Positions 10,466 through 20,831 of a DNA stretch of 64,000 bases are shown here, piece after piece. The notes beneath the pieces were generated by a model that was given only the letters and a program-made list of their open reading frames with translations, did no database searches and was not told the origin of the DNA. Position 1 is the first letter of the stretch. Each line of letters opens with the position of its first letter. The DNA lies in assembly GCA_026770025.1 (NCBI GenBank), contig JAMXDE010000026.1, positions 620,001-684,000 of the forward strand, written 5' to 3'. Origin of the DNA: Craspedostauros australis (lineage: Eukaryota > Bacillariophyta > Bacillariophyceae > Mastogloiales > Achnanthaceae). Both the position numbers and the translations under genes were made by a program.

Positions 10466-11299
10466 TGGCCATTCACTGAAATAGTATATGACCCCGTTGC
10501 AGATAAACCTCATATGCCCCATCGAGAGACCTCGTGAGGAGCTCGAGGTTTGTTGTCTCTAAACACAACATAAACCACATAGACGTCTTCATAATCTTCT
10601 AAAACCTATACCTGGAGACTTTGAGCTTCATAGAACGTGTGGTTCAAGAGATATGATATAACTTATTTTGATGCCCCTAGCCTTCCCCTCTCGCAGTTTT
10701 CCGCGTTGTGTGCTTGGTTCGTGTTTCGCATTCACGGGGATTTTGACGGGTGGGTGTCCAGACTTCGGTTTTTCCACCTTCCTCTCTCAAAAATCACACA
10801 TCACATTTTGCGCGCGGATGTTGTGTGTTGTAAACATGTGCTGCTGGTGACGGATTGGAGCCCCTCAGCGTTTGCTTCTTCCTTGCCTCTAGCCATTCTC
10901 CCAATCTTCAACCAACCACGACGCACTCCCCGTTGTACACAGCCTCCTTTCACCCTCACCCTCCTAGTAGTATCGCATCATATCGCCTCTCTCTCGTTCG
11001 CTCTGTCGTTCCGTCCATGATTCTTCCTTTCGTTCCACTTGTCTCCGATCGGTGAAAGGTGCTCGGCTGTTTCCGTTGGTACGGGATGGCATTGACGACA
11101 TCATCCCTGATTGTAGTGATGACATGAATACAGACAACATTGTGCTCCTGGATTGGGACAATGGCGACGACGGCGATGATCGTGACTGTTGCGATTACGA
11201 TGGGGATTATCATCCTGATGATATCCCTGTGCTGTGCGTGATACAACGAGGAAGTATGGCGGAAACGCTGAGTCCTCTCGAACCATCAAGCACGCAGAT
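10466..11299. other. Interval between elements 1 and 2, possible remnant gene
   Basis: No recognisable gene. A plus-strand open frame at 11052-11318 encodes an Asp-rich peptide (DGDDRDCCDYDGDYHPDD) and runs into the LTR of element 2, so its end is artificial. The original sequence here continued into 20450, because element 2 duplicated CAGAT at both edges. Whether a gene was interrupted is undecided. Upstream (10670-11050) is pyrimidine-rich and empty. Confidence 0.4.
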
Positions 11300-11986
11300 A
11301 GTTAGGATTCGAGCGTAGGCGTCGCGAATCGGTGGAGAATGCCTCGTGAATCTGCCGGCTTCGGGATAGCCGTGTGATGCAGTTCAAGAGAGGTGTGCTG
11401 TTTGAATAGTTATAACTTGTAACGATGAGAAGTAGAGTGCTTTGTAGCTAATCCTTGTCTGTTATTATGAGTTAGCTTATTGGTGTTGGTAGGGTGAAGA
11501 AACGATGCCACACAACTTGGCGAGACCCTGCACTGATGCACTTGATTCAGTGCAACAGAGCAGACAGTCAATACAGTACCTTGCTCTCCGCACATGTAGT
11601 TACACTGCAGTGTAGGTCATGACAATCAGTGGTGACGGTCATGAAGCAGTGGCTGTGGCTGAAGCTGACACTCGGATTCCATTGCTTGAGTTGAAGCAAG
11701 TTGGATACGCATGCTGAGACCACGGTGGTAGTGTGGTAGTCATCAGCAATGAAGGAATCGAGATAAGTTTTAGTAAGGAGGATCTGAAGAGCATATAGTT
11801 CCCAGGTGGGGTGTGAGTCAGGTCGGTCAGGTTTGAGTCATGATGGATTCGTGAATGGAGGAGAGAAAGGAGGAGAAAAAGGTTTGGTGGTCAATCAAGT
11901 CGGAAGATTTCGCGCCAAAACAGGAATTTCTCCCATCGGGTTGATACCGTGTTCGGTACTAGTCTGTCCCTCATTGAATCTCAACT
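11300..11986 (-). repeat. 3' LTR of copia element 2
   Basis: 687 bp. It contains a 14-bp palindrome TACACTGCAGTGTA (11601-11614). Boundaries are fixed by the CAGAT duplication and equal LTR lengths. Confidence 0.93.
11814..11840. promoter_or_regulatory. Paired TGAGTCA sites in the element 2 3' LTR
   Basis: Two copies of TGAGTCA (11814-11820 and 11834-11840) are spaced 20 bp start to start, about two helical turns. TGAGTCA is the AP-1/GCN4-type bZIP site. They lie about 150-170 bp from the LTR start in element orientation and recur at 20277 and 20297 and in the solo LTRs. Regulatory use is inferred. Confidence 0.45.
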
Positions 11987-11996
11987 CTCCCTCTCA
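11987..11996 (-). promoter_or_regulatory. Polypurine tract of copia element 2
   Basis: On the minus strand GAGAGGGAG abuts the 3' LTR start, in the normal place for the plus-strand primer. Confidence 0.7.
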
Positions 11997-12069
11997 GTGT
12001 TGGGTCGTGATTGGAGTTGTGGTATCGATGAAAACTTCATCCTTCGTTGTTGTTTGTTGTTGTTGGTTA

Positions 12070-15000
12070 TTACCAACCCATGATCTTGAATCGCAGGTAT
12101 TCGAAGACTGCGATGGACAGTCCTTTGGTGAAGATGTCGGCCAGTTGCTCCGGTGTTGCGATGTGCTGGATGTAGATGAACCCTGCCTTGACCCAGTACC
12201 AAAAGAAGTGCCACTTAGTCAGGAAGTGCTTGGTGCGCGCGGTTGGTTGATGATTGGTAGCAAGGGAAATGCAGGCTTGGTTGTCCTCAAACACCGTGCA
12301 CTGGAGGTTGGTGTGCAGTGGCATGGTGGTGCCGGCATTGTTGATGACTTGGCGGATGAGCTGTTGAATGGGAATCAGCGTGCGCATTGCGAGAGAGAGA
12401 GCGGCGTACTCGGACTCCATCGTGGATAGAGCAATCTCAGTTTGGAGTTTGGACTTCCAAATGAGGGGGCACCCTCCCAGTGTAATGAGGTAGCCGGTAC
12501 GCGACTTGACTGAGACGGGGTCCTTGCTGTCTTCTCGTCCGTAGAGTCCTGCGAAGTCTGCATCCACGTAGCACTTGAGATCAAGCTGCCCGGTGGGACG
12601 CACGATGGTACCCTTGTCCTCAGTGTGCTTGAGATAGCGCATGATGCGCTTGACGGCCTTGGCGTGTGAGCGGCGAGGGTCACTTCCGAAGCGAGCGACT
12701 TGGGAGACTGCGAATGCCAGGTCGGGGCGAGTGTTGGTCGTGAGATACAACAGCATGCCGACGACGGAGCGGTAGTTCCATGGTTCGTTCATGGGAGGCT
12801 CATGCTTGCATTGTCCCAGTGCGAGCTGCGTAGTTGGTACGGGGCACGGACTGCAGTTCGTCATCTTCGTAGTGGCGAGGATCTTCTTGATTAGTCCTGG
12901 TTGGCGGAGATGGACCGTGTCTGCTTTTGGATCACGGCTGAGCTCGATTCCCAGGAACTCGGTGAAGCTTCCTTCTTGGGTGAGCTCAAAGCCGAGGTCG
13001 CGCATTGATTTGATGAAGTCGTCGGCGGCTTGCTTGGTCTTGGAGGCGATGCCCGCATCGTCAACGTAGAGGACGATCATGATGTCCTTCTTGATGAACA
13101 AGCACTGCTCTTGGTCGCAGGCCTTGAAGCCGATCGTAGTGAGGGCTCGGATGAGGTGTTCATACCAGAGGCGAGGAGCAATCGTCAAGCCGTACAGGCT
13201 CTTGCGGAGCTTGAGGCAGGTGTCGGGACCCTTCGTTGATTTGAATCCACGAGGGAGATGAAGGTAGACTGGCTTGTGGATGGATGCTTGCACGAAAGCG
13301 TTCGTGAAGTCGATGGACGTTGTTGTCCAACCCATGACGATGGAAGTGCTGAGGAAGATGCGGACGGATGACCATGCGACGACTGGTGCGTAGGTGGAGG
13401 AGTCCTCTTGCATGAGGTCTCCACGGCAACACCAGCGTCCCTTGTATTTCTTGATGGTTCCGTCGGGGAGGCGCTTGCGGCGAAAGACCCAGGTTCCTGG
13501 AAAGATGCGATCGTTCTTGATGTCGATCTTCTTCACTTCCTCCCACGTGCCCTTTTCCGTGAGATCTCGAATCTCCTTTTCGGCGGCTTGCATCCACTCG
13601 TCTTTGTTGTCGTCGCGAATGGCTTCGTCGAAGGAGAGAGTATCCGGGTCGGTGTTGGATGCCTTGTACACCGAGGTGCGTTCGGCGATCTCCAAGTCGC
13701 CACCTGCGGCAAAGTAGCTGATCATGCGATTATCGACGTAGGTGGGGTAGTTTGTTGCATCCTTCTGTGGCTCGATGATTGCGACAGAGTAGGCATGCTG
13801 TTCGATGTTCGCCCATGTAGTTGGTGGAATGCACTTCGCTGTGTCGAGGATGAACGACGGGTTGATGTCGAGCGTGGATGACGAGTCGATGTCGAGCATG
13901 GATCCTTTGTTGGCGGAGCGAGTCGCTGGGGCCGAAGTGAGTGGCGCCGTGTTCGACTCAATCATGCCTTGGACGAATTGCTCAATCTCGTATTCGCTTG
14001 GAAGTGGCCACGGTCCTGGTCGGATCGTCGTCACTTGGCGACGGAGTAGCTCGAATGCGAGACGGTAATGATGATTTTCGATCATCGCATTCCACACGGA
14101 GCGAGTTCTTTGGACGAACGCTTCTGCGTTGTACGCAGATTTGGGTGGAAGGTACCCTTGGTTCATCAAATGTTCGGGGTCTTGGTAGTACCATGGCCCT
14201 GATTTCGCCTTGGACATGAAGTCGAGAGCGTCGAAGTGGGGTTCCATCGTGCCAGTACTGATGAAGGTGCTCAGCTTCTCCACGAATTGCTCGACGGCGT
14301 GGTCGGTGGCCAGTCGGAGGAGGTCTTCGTTGAGAAAGACGCTGTTCAGGTCTTTCTCGAAATGGTCCTCCATGTCCGAGTGAAAGTTGTTGTACGTCTC
14401 CTGAAATGGAGTCGCTCCTTCCTCGGTCATGTTGTCGGGGTCCGGTTGCCACCAGTCAGCCATGTTGATGCTTGCTTCTTCTACTTCAGCCGCCTTTGGA
14501 GCGAACGTTGGGAGGACGACGTTGGTTGGCTGTGGATTCAAGGTGTTGAATCGACCTCGGAGTCTGCGCAACAAGTAGTGAGCGTCCACCTTGAATTGGT
14601 GTAGATCGATGGAGAGAGAGTCGCTACCTTTGCGTTGGAGAGGTTCGATTGTATGTAAGCAATCGACGATAGCTTGTGAGAATGTGATGATCGATGATGA
14701 GTCGGGGTGCAGTTCCCTGGGTGTTGCGGCCTGTTCGATCTCTTCCAAGGTAGCTACTGCAGGGCAGAAGTAGTAATCATCGGTGTCTTCGTCGTCCAGC
14801 CAGGCTGCTTTGCCTCCCATGCGTGCGTACGTGAATCGCTTTGGTTGTTTGCGAATTCTCGTGCTTCGAGGTCTTTCTGGCGTTGGCTCAGACTTAGGTA
14901 TCATGAGTGGCGTGGAGCTCGTCTGAATTGGCGTCGGAGCTGGAAGTGGTAATGGGGTTGCTGGTTCCAATGTTGGTGATTCTCGGAGAGGTGAACTCAA

Positions 15001-18000
15001 TTGCGGTTGAAGTGTTCGCTGATCCGGTGACTCTATAGTAGAGTCAGGTACCGGGGACTCATCGGGAGCTCCCTCTGTCGAGAACATTTGCCTGTTGGCT
15101 CCCTCTGAAACTGGCATCGGAGGGGCGGGAGCTTCACTCATGAGATCGGGGATCTGTTGTGTCATTGGTTGCGACCCTTTCGCCAATACCTGTGGCGTTC
15201 TTTCACGGGTGGTCTGTTGGTTTCGCGTATCAAAACTCGGTGGTGGAGTGTTATCGTCGTTGCGTTGTAACCGGTTGTGGTCTCGCGTGTCTGATGCGAA
15301 GATGTCGTCCTGCTCCATTGATTCCACATCGTCGTCATCGAATGGATATTGGAAGGTGGTGTCACCAAACATGCGAGTCCATTCTTCCGATTGATAGCTT
15401 GGAAGTTGCTTCAAGTCGGTAGCAATCGTTGCGAACCAGTCATCGAACACGACGTGGAACTGAGGGGTGATCGAACCTGTCCGTGGTGATAGGACTAGAG
15501 GTACGGTTGAAGCATGCTTCGTAGAGAGACCCATGTTCACGTATCTCTCTCCTCTTGGTTCCCATCGGGGTATCTTGCGTCCATCGGCCAGTGCTTTGTT
15601 AAGGACATAGACTGGACTGCCCCATACGTGCAGGTTATGAAGTTGCTTGAGGGGAAGACGGATGCGTGATAGACCATCGTAGGGTGTGAGACCGGTGGCG
15701 GGATTAGGCACGCGATTGTAGATGTACGCGGCGTGTACGACGGCCATTGGCCATAGTTGAGCATCAAACATCGTTGGCCAGTGGATGCTTTGATGCATCA
15801 TCATGGTTCGGGCCATTGAGACAATTGTTCGAATGCTTCGCTCGGCTATTCCGTTGTGGTGATGTGCGCCGACACCTGCGAATCGGTGGACTTGATGGAA
15901 GATTTCAAGGTGTTTGGAGTATTCGGGTGAGGTGAAGGTGGTGGCGTTGTCTGATAGATACGATCGTACGGGGACTCCAACATCACGACACATCAGTTCG
16001 AATCGTTCCTTGGCTTCGAGGGTGGCGTGCGTGGTTAGCGCTGCCACAGGTTCCACGTGAATGTATCCTGATGCGTGATCGACAAAGATGGCTCCGCCTT
16101 TGTACATTTCGTTTGGATCGCCTTTGCCTCGTCCTGAGAAGAGGCGTCCTGGCGTTCGACCGACGAAGTGGTCCACTGATACTTGTTGTCCAGGGAACAA
16201 GTGATCGGTGCGCAAAACTCCTTGTTTGTCACGGACGACATGTTGAGTTATTCCTGGAGAAGGGCGACGGTGCAGCTTTCCGAATTGGCATGCGGCGCAG
16301 AGCGGAAGGCTTGTGACCCTTGCCGCAGCTGTGTGCATCTTTCTAGACGATTCTGACCCGGTGAGCGTACCCGAACGCAGTAGGAACTTCACTCGACTGA
16401 AGGATAAATGTCCGAGACGATAGTGCCACCGAAGAAGTTCCTTTTGCGGTTGGGTGAGGTTCACGTTGTGGTCCGACACGGTGGAGACGATGGAAGTTAG
16501 TGCAGCTGGCACGTCATGGATGTTGTCGGCACTGTAGCCGACTGATGTTGGTAGCCTTGTGGACTTCTTGTAATTCGCTACGATTGCGTTGCGATCGTCG
16601 TTTCCCAGGATTCCGCTGAGTTTGCAGGAGGATTTGTTGAAAACGATCGTTTCGCCCTGATACTCTTCAAGGAGACTGGAAGTGCTGATTAGCTTGACCT
16701 TTGATTCGGGAACATGGAAAGCAGGCAGTCGCAATTTGCGAGGGCTTCCAGTTACATCAAGGACATACCATTCGACGGTTCCCAACGCATTCACTTGGAT
16801 TTTCTTGAGGAATCCGTTGAGAAAGGTCGGTCTTGGTGGAGGACTTGGAGTAGAACAGAAATCGTTGAGGTCATTTGTCACAGAAATTGATGCTCCGCTG
16901 TCCCAAACGAGTTCGAATGGAGCATCGGGTGAGAGATAACTCTCAGCTTTAGCTGGAGATGCGAAAGCATTGCGATTGGAGAAGAAGGAAGCTAGACCTT
17001 GCAGAGTGAGTAGTGCGGGCATGTCGTTGTCACATTGTTGCTTTTGACTTCGATCATACATCAAGTCAATTCCGCGAGTTGGGTACAGGCTCCAGAGATT
17101 TCGTGAGATGGATGAGGTGCGACCTTCTTGGCGGGGCAATTTTGCTGTCGTGGGTGTTTGGTTTTTACCATAAGTGGAATTTTTCGATTGGTTCCAGTGA
17201 CGACGTTTTGATCTGTGATTGCGAGTTTTGGTCCGAGCCTGGGGACGCCACACACGTTTTGTTCGTGGGGAGTTTCCTTTCGACACGTTCACGGGTTTGG
17301 GTCCATCTGGGTCGAGACTTTCCATTACGAGATCGTAGAGACTGCGTTTCACGGCTCCATTGAAGTGTGTTGGACGTTTATGCACTTGCTTGTACCGTTC
17401 TTTGACTCGTGCCTTGTTGTAGACTAGATCAGCAGAGTTGATTGAGTCAGGTCTTCGTGGTACGTTCGTGTGGAGGAGTAGTAGAGTTACGGCAATTAGC
17501 ATCCAGGCATTTGCTGCCGCGATGTACCACCCATACTCTACTCCGATAGTGATGACTTGGAGTGAGGCGAAGAGGAGAACCATTCCAACGATGCTACCGA
17601 AGTAGTTGAAGGAGGTGAAGAGGTTCCAGACGAGAGACCACCAGGTGTCTTCGTCTTGACTGGAGGCGGCTGTGAAGCATGTCCACGCAGCCATGTCAAT
17701 GGAGAGGTTGTCCTGTTTGGGAGCTTGCTTGCCCTTTGCCTTCGCCTTGAACTTGAAGTTGTCCTGATGACTCTCGGTGTTGTGCGAGAGACGCCAGCGG
17801 CGGCACTTGGCGCACCACATGAAAGTCTTGTCGTTGACAAGCTTGCGCTGTGGTTCACCGGGCTTGGGAGCTTTGGACGACCAGCCCTGGCTGGCGTTGC
17901 GTTTGGCGTCGCGTTCCTTGGGCTTCTTGAAGTTGTTTCTCCTTCCGTCGTTCTTGGAGAAACCCTTGTGTTGCTCGAGAACGTTGGCGCTTGGATTCTG

Positions 18001-19335
18001 GACGGCGTTGTTGGCGTACGAGTACCTGGGCACGTTGCTGTCTCTGGTACGCCTGATGGCATGCCAGCGATTTCCGCGCACTTCGTTTTCGTACGACGCC
18101 TCGGCCTTGTTGCAGATTGCCATCCATGTGAGATCTTTTGCGGCAAGCTGGGGGCGAGCGTACTCGTACGTGAAGACGGGGAGACGCATGAGGATTTCCT
18201 CAAGGTTATCCTTCATCACATAGAGAGGACGTCGGTACTGTTCACCAGACCGGATCTGTCCTCCAGCCTGCAGGAAGGCGTCGAGGATCGTTCGGAGGAG
18301 ACGAAGGTCGAAGCGACCGGCGTCGTCGAGGCGCTTGCAAAGAGCACGGAGGTGGACTGCCATGAGACCAACGTTCTCGTTTGGAAAACGTCTGCAGTTG
18401 ACTTCGCGGATCTTGGCTGCGAGGGCGTCTTGTTCATCCAAGGAGTTGGCCGAGTTGCTGTTCATGAACTCAACGAAGAGAGTGATGAAGTTATCGTGGA
18501 ACTTCGGCTCGATTCGGTTCATGAGTTGGTCTTCGAGGGCTGGATCAAGACTGTCACGGAAGAACGCTGAGGCTGTCTCGTTGTTCTGGACGTCGTAGTG
18601 ATCCCACTTCAGATGGAACTCGTCGAAGTGCTTGGTGGCATCTTCAAGAGTGAAGGCGGCTGGTGAGTCCAAGACGCAAGTCATTCCTGACTCTGCGTTG
18701 GCGTCAGCGATGTACGCCATGGTGAGGAGTCCGGTTCTTGCCATGTGGTTTCGCACCAGGCGAATGAACTGCTGGATGTTCCCTCCTTTCTTGAACTTGT
18801 CGGTGAGTCCTTGCTCTCGCTTGGACTGGTTGGTTGAGTCAGCACCGTTATGGAGGATTCTCTGTTGTTGAGAGTTGGTCCACCTGGTGTGTGACTCGTC
18901 TTGGAGGCCCGTCCAATGCCCGTTCGGCGCGCCTGCGGTCCAGGGCACCCAGTTGCGTCCTTGCTTGAGGATACCTCCCATGATGGGAACGGTTGGTTTC
19001 CCAGAGAGGTCGTGGTCGTCGTCTTCGCTGTCCTCTTCTGACTTTCTGCTCTTCTTGGGCATGGGGGTTTCCATGTCGAAGATGCTGTCGCCGAGGAAGG
19101 ACTGTTCCGTTCGAGGTCTTGTGTCGCCAGCGGAGCGGCTGCGCTCGAGACCGGGACGGCTTGGGGTCGTGGTGGCTGTCGCCGCTGCTTGGGCAGTGGC
19201 TATGGCCGCGTTTGCTGCTTCTGCAGCGGCTTCGGCCGCCAACGTCGCCTGTGTGAGGCGAGCGTTCTCGACCGTGATCGCTTCGAGCTGCGCTTGCAGC
19301 TCTTCCAGCGTGGCAGGAGTTGTCTCTTCCGCCAT
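12070..19335 (-). CDS. Ty1/copia gag-pol polyprotein, element 2
   Basis: 2421 residues without interruption, long for copia. Residues 8-60 form a Glu/Ala-rich predicted coiled coil. Gag follows, with a short zinc-type motif WCAKCRRWRLSHNTESH near 505-525 (C-x2-C-x6-H-x4-H) in place of a classical CCHC knuckle. Residues about 562-625 hold two strongly hydrophobic segments (FGSIVGMVLLFASLQVITI and WMLIAVTLLLLH), which look like transmembrane helices between Gag and protease. Protease has WDSGAS near 810. Integrase has an HHCC region (HYRLGH, CAACQFGK), then VSVDHF (about 1052), LSDNATTF (about 1127) and NGIAERSI (about 1163). A Pro/Ser/Thr-rich linker precedes reverse transcriptase (YVDD about 2090) and RNase H (CYVDADF, TMESEY, EDNQAC about 2350). 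All catalytic residues expected for an active copia are visible. Confidence 0.95.
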   Translation of the reverse strand: MAEETTPATLEELQAQLEAITVENARLTQATLAAEAAAEAANAAIATAQAAATATTTPSRPGLERSRSAGDTRPRTEQSFLGDSIFDMETPMPKKSRKSEEDSEDDDHDLSGKPTVPIMGGILKQGRNWVPWTAGAPNGHWTGLQDESHTRWTNSQQQRILHNGADSTNQSKREQGLTDKFKKGGNIQQFIRLVRNHMARTGLLTMAYIADANAESGMTCVLDSPAAFTLEDATKHFDEFHLKWDHYDVQNNETASAFFRDSLDPALEDQLMNRIEPKFHDNFITLFVEFMNSNSANSLDEQDALAAKIREVNCRRFPNENVGLMAVHLRALCKRLDDAGRFDLRLLRTILDAFLQAGGQIRSGEQYRRPLYVMKDNLEEILMRLPVFTYEYARPQLAAKDLTWMAICNKAEASYENEVRGNRWHAIRRTRDSNVPRYSYANNAVQNPSANVLEQHKGFSKNDGRRNNFKKPKERDAKRNASQGWSSKAPKPGEPQRKLVNDKTFMWCAKCRRWRLSHNTESHQDNFKFKAKAKGKQAPKQDNLSIDMAAWTCFTAASSQDEDTWWSLVWNLFTSFNYFGSIVGMVLLFASLQVITIGVEYGWYIAAANAWMLIAVTLLLLHTNVPRRPDSINSADLVYNKARVKERYKQVHKRPTHFNGAVKRSLYDLVMESLDPDGPKPVNVSKGNSPRTKRVWRPQARTKTRNHRSKRRHWNQSKNSTYGKNQTPTTAKLPRQEGRTSSISRNLWSLYPTRGIDLMYDRSQKQQCDNDMPALLTLQGLASFFSNRNAFASPAKAESYLSPDAPFELVWDSGASISVTNDLNDFCSTPSPPPRPTFLNGFLKKIQVNALGTVEWYVLDVTGSPRKLRLPAFHVPESKVKLISTSSLLEEYQGETIVFNKSSCKLSGILGNDDRNAIVANYKKSTRLPTSVGYSADNIHDVPAALTSIVSTVSDHNVNLTQPQKELLRWHYRLGHLSFSRVKFLLRSGTLTGSESSRKMHTAAARVTSLPLCAACQFGKLHRRPSPGITQHVVRDKQGVLRTDHLFPGQQVSVDHFVGRTPGRLFSGRGKGDPNEMYKGGAIFVDHASGYIHVEPVAALTTHATLEAKERFELMCRDVGVPVRSYLSDNATTFTSPEYSKHLEIFHQVHRFAGVGAHHHNGIAERSIRTIVSMARTMMMHQSIHWPTMFDAQLWPMAVVHAAYIYNRVPNPATGLTPYDGLSRIRLPLKQLHNLHVWGSPVYVLNKALADGRKIPRWEPRGERYVNMGLSTKHASTVPLVLSPRTGSITPQFHVVFDDWFATIATDLKQLPSYQSEEWTRMFGDTTFQYPFDDDDVESMEQDDIFASDTRDHNRLQRNDDNTPPPSFDTRNQQTTRERTPQVLAKGSQPMTQQIPDLMSEAPAPPMPVSEGANRQMFSTEGAPDESPVPDSTIESPDQRTLQPQLSSPLRESPTLEPATPLPLPAPTPIQTSSTPLMIPKSEPTPERPRSTRIRKQPKRFTYARMGGKAAWLDDEDTDDYYFCPAVATLEEIEQAATPRELHPDSSSIITFSQAIVDCLHTIEPLQRKGSDSLSIDLHQFKVDAHYLLRRLRGRFNTLNPQPTNVVLPTFAPKAAEVEEASINMADWWQPDPDNMTEEGATPFQETYNNFHSDMEDHFEKDLNSVFLNEDLLRLATDHAVEQFVEKLSTFISTGTMEPHFDALDFMSKAKSGPWYYQDPEHLMNQGYLPPKSAYNAEAFVQRTRSVWNAMIENHHYRLAFELLRRQVTTIRPGPWPLPSEYEIEQFVQGMIESNTAPLTSAPATRSANKGSMLDIDSSSTLDINPSFILDTAKCIPPTTWANIEQHAYSVAIIEPQKDATNYPTYVDNRMISYFAAGGDLEIAERTSVYKASNTDPDTLSFDEAIRDDNKDEWMQAAEKEIRDLTEKGTWEEVKKIDIKNDRIFPGTWVFRRKRLPDGTIKKYKGRWCCRGDLMQEDSSTYAPVVAWSSVRIFLSTSIVMGWTTTSIDFTNAFVQASIHKPVYLHLPRGFKSTKGPDTCLKLRKSLYGLTIAPRLWYEHLIRALTTIGFKACDQEQCLFIKKDIMIVLYVDDAGIASKTKQAADDFIKSMRDLGFELTQEGSFTEFLGIELSRDPKADTVHLRQPGLIKKILATTKMTNCSPCPVPTTQLALGQCKHEPPMNEPWNYRSVVGMLLYLTTNTRPDLAFAVSQVARFGSDPRRSHAKAVKRIMRYLKHTEDKGTIVRPTGQLDLKCYVDADFAGLYGREDSKDPVSVKSRTGYLITLGGCPLIWKSKLQTEIALSTMESEYAALSLAMRTLIPIQQLIRQVINNAGTTMPLHTNLQCTVFEDNQACISLATNHQPTARTKHFLTKWHFFWYWVKAGFIYIQHIATPEQLADIFTKGLSIAVFEYLRFKIMGW

Positions 19336-19750
19336 GATGGATGACGGGGACTTCTCGAATAGTCTTCGGACTTCGAGGGGATCGATCTGTTTGCCTTCTC
19401 TTGCTCTTGCTCGACTTCACTTCGTTGGGAAGGTGTGCACTGAAGTTCGATGCAGGCTTGGAGGGGCTCGCACTCGGTCGGCGAGTGCGGTTATTGCTTG
19501 CTTTGGCAGAGGCTACTGAAGTTCGACCTTGGGTCGCTTACCTTCAGCTGGGACTTTTGTCCTCTTGAGTGGCTCGGTTTTCGAGCGGTGGGGATCTGAT
19601 TTCAGATCAGATGCATGCGGTGAGGACGTGGTCCTTGTTGGAAGCTCGGTCTTCGAGCTGTGCCTTTTGGCTTCGTCTCAGAGAGACTCTTGCGATCGGT
19701 TGGCAGAGGAAGATGCTCGGTGGAGTTGATAAGAGAGTATTTGGCAACCA

Positions 19751-19763
19751 CTCGCAGCTACCA
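19751..19763 (-). promoter_or_regulatory. Primer-binding site of element 2, initiator-tRNA-like
   Basis: In element orientation the sequence beginning with the last LTR base is TGGTAGCTGCGAG. Its complement, CTCGCAGCTACCA, has the form of a tRNA 3' end: the acceptor strand CGCAGCU, a discriminator A and CCA. A terminal U opposite A1 is typical of eukaryotic initiator tRNA-Met, so tRNA-iMet is the likely primer. The exact tRNA is inferred. Confidence 0.65.
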
Positions 19764-20449
19764 GTTAGGATTCGAGCGTAGGCGTCGCGAATCGGTGGAG
19801 AATGCCTCGTGAATCTGCCGGCTTCGGGATAGCCGTGTGATGCAGTTCAAGAGAGGTGTGCTGTTTGAATAGTTATAACTTGTAACGATGAGAAGTAGAG
19901 TGCTTTGTAGCTAATCCTTGTCTGTTATTATGAGTTAGCTTATTGGTGTTGGTAGGGTGAAGAAACGATGCCACACAACTTGGCGAGACCCTGCACTGAT
20001 GCACTTGATTCAGTGCAACAGAGCAGACAGTCAATACAGTACCTTGCTCTCCGCACATGTAGTTACACTGCAGTGTAGGTCATGACAATCAGTGGTGACG
20101 GTCATGAAGCAGTGGCTGTGGCTGAAGCTGACACTCGGATTCCATTGCTTGAGTTGAAGCAAGTTGGATACGCATGCTGAGACCACGGTGGTAGTGTGGT
20201 AGTCATCAGCAATGAAGGAATCGAGATAAGTTTTAGTAAGGAGGATCTGAAGAGCATATAGTTCCCAGGTGGGGTGTGAGTCAGGTCGGTCAGGTTTGAG
20301 TCATGATGGATTCGTGAATGGAGGAGAGAAAGGAGGAGAAAAAGGTTTGGTGGTCAATCAAGTCGGAAGATTTCGCGCCAAAACAGGAATTTCTCCCATC
20401 GGGTTGATACCGTGTTCGGTACTAGTCTGTCCCTCATTGAATCTCAACT
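19763..20449 (-). repeat. 5' LTR of copia element 2
   Basis: 687 bp, matching 11300-11986, with the TGAGTCA pair at 20277-20283 and 20297-20303. The target duplication CAGAT follows at 20450-20454. Confidence 0.93.
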
Positions 20450-20831
20450 CAGATCCTGCGAAGTATCAGGCTGTGGATGATTTTGTTTCTCATTTCTGTT
20501 AAGCTGAAGCTCCGTCGTTTCTTCCATATGCTGGGGTTGCATACCAGCATCCTGAACGCATTCCGAAATGGCGGCAACAAAAGCATTCCTGCACCTGACG
20601 ATTGCAATCGTTGGCATCTCGTCTCAGGCATCTGGGAGTTGCTTCATGGCGTGATCTGGGCACTCTTCGTTGTAGGGTCTGTGTGTCCTTCACAACTAAC
20701 AGAACCAATGGAGTACGTGCTTCAAAGGAGGCCACTTCTTCAAATCAATCCCCAGTCCATCCTTTGTTCTCTCTGCTTCCTCATGTGCGGGGAGTGCGAT
20801 GTGTGATGGATCGTTTGCATACGAGCACTGA
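20450..20831. other. Interval between elements 2 and 3
   Basis: This is the right-hand continuation of the locus ending at 11299. Open frames of up to 109 residues exist on the plus strand but none shows a family motif. One frame (TIKHADPAKYQAVDDFV, then stop codons) could be a decayed coding relic. Confidence 0.4.

Larger units (their letters stand above)
11300..20449 (-). mobile_element. Copia element 2, full-length LTR retrotransposon
   Basis: A 9150-bp element with 687-bp LTRs (11300-11986 and 19763-20449) in which I saw no difference. It is flanked by the direct repeat CAGAT (11295-11299 and 20450-20454). In element orientation the LTR termini are AGTTGAG and CCTAACT, an inverted AGTT/AACT pair rather than TG/CA. 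The single gene is an intact 2421-residue polyprotein. Solo LTRs of the same family lie at 49249-49933 and 58650-59334 in this window. Confidence 0.95.

Noticed and set aside
20449..20631. Small minus-strand genes between elements 2 and 3
   Set aside because: Short overlapping frames without motifs, one of them crossing the LTR boundary of element 2.
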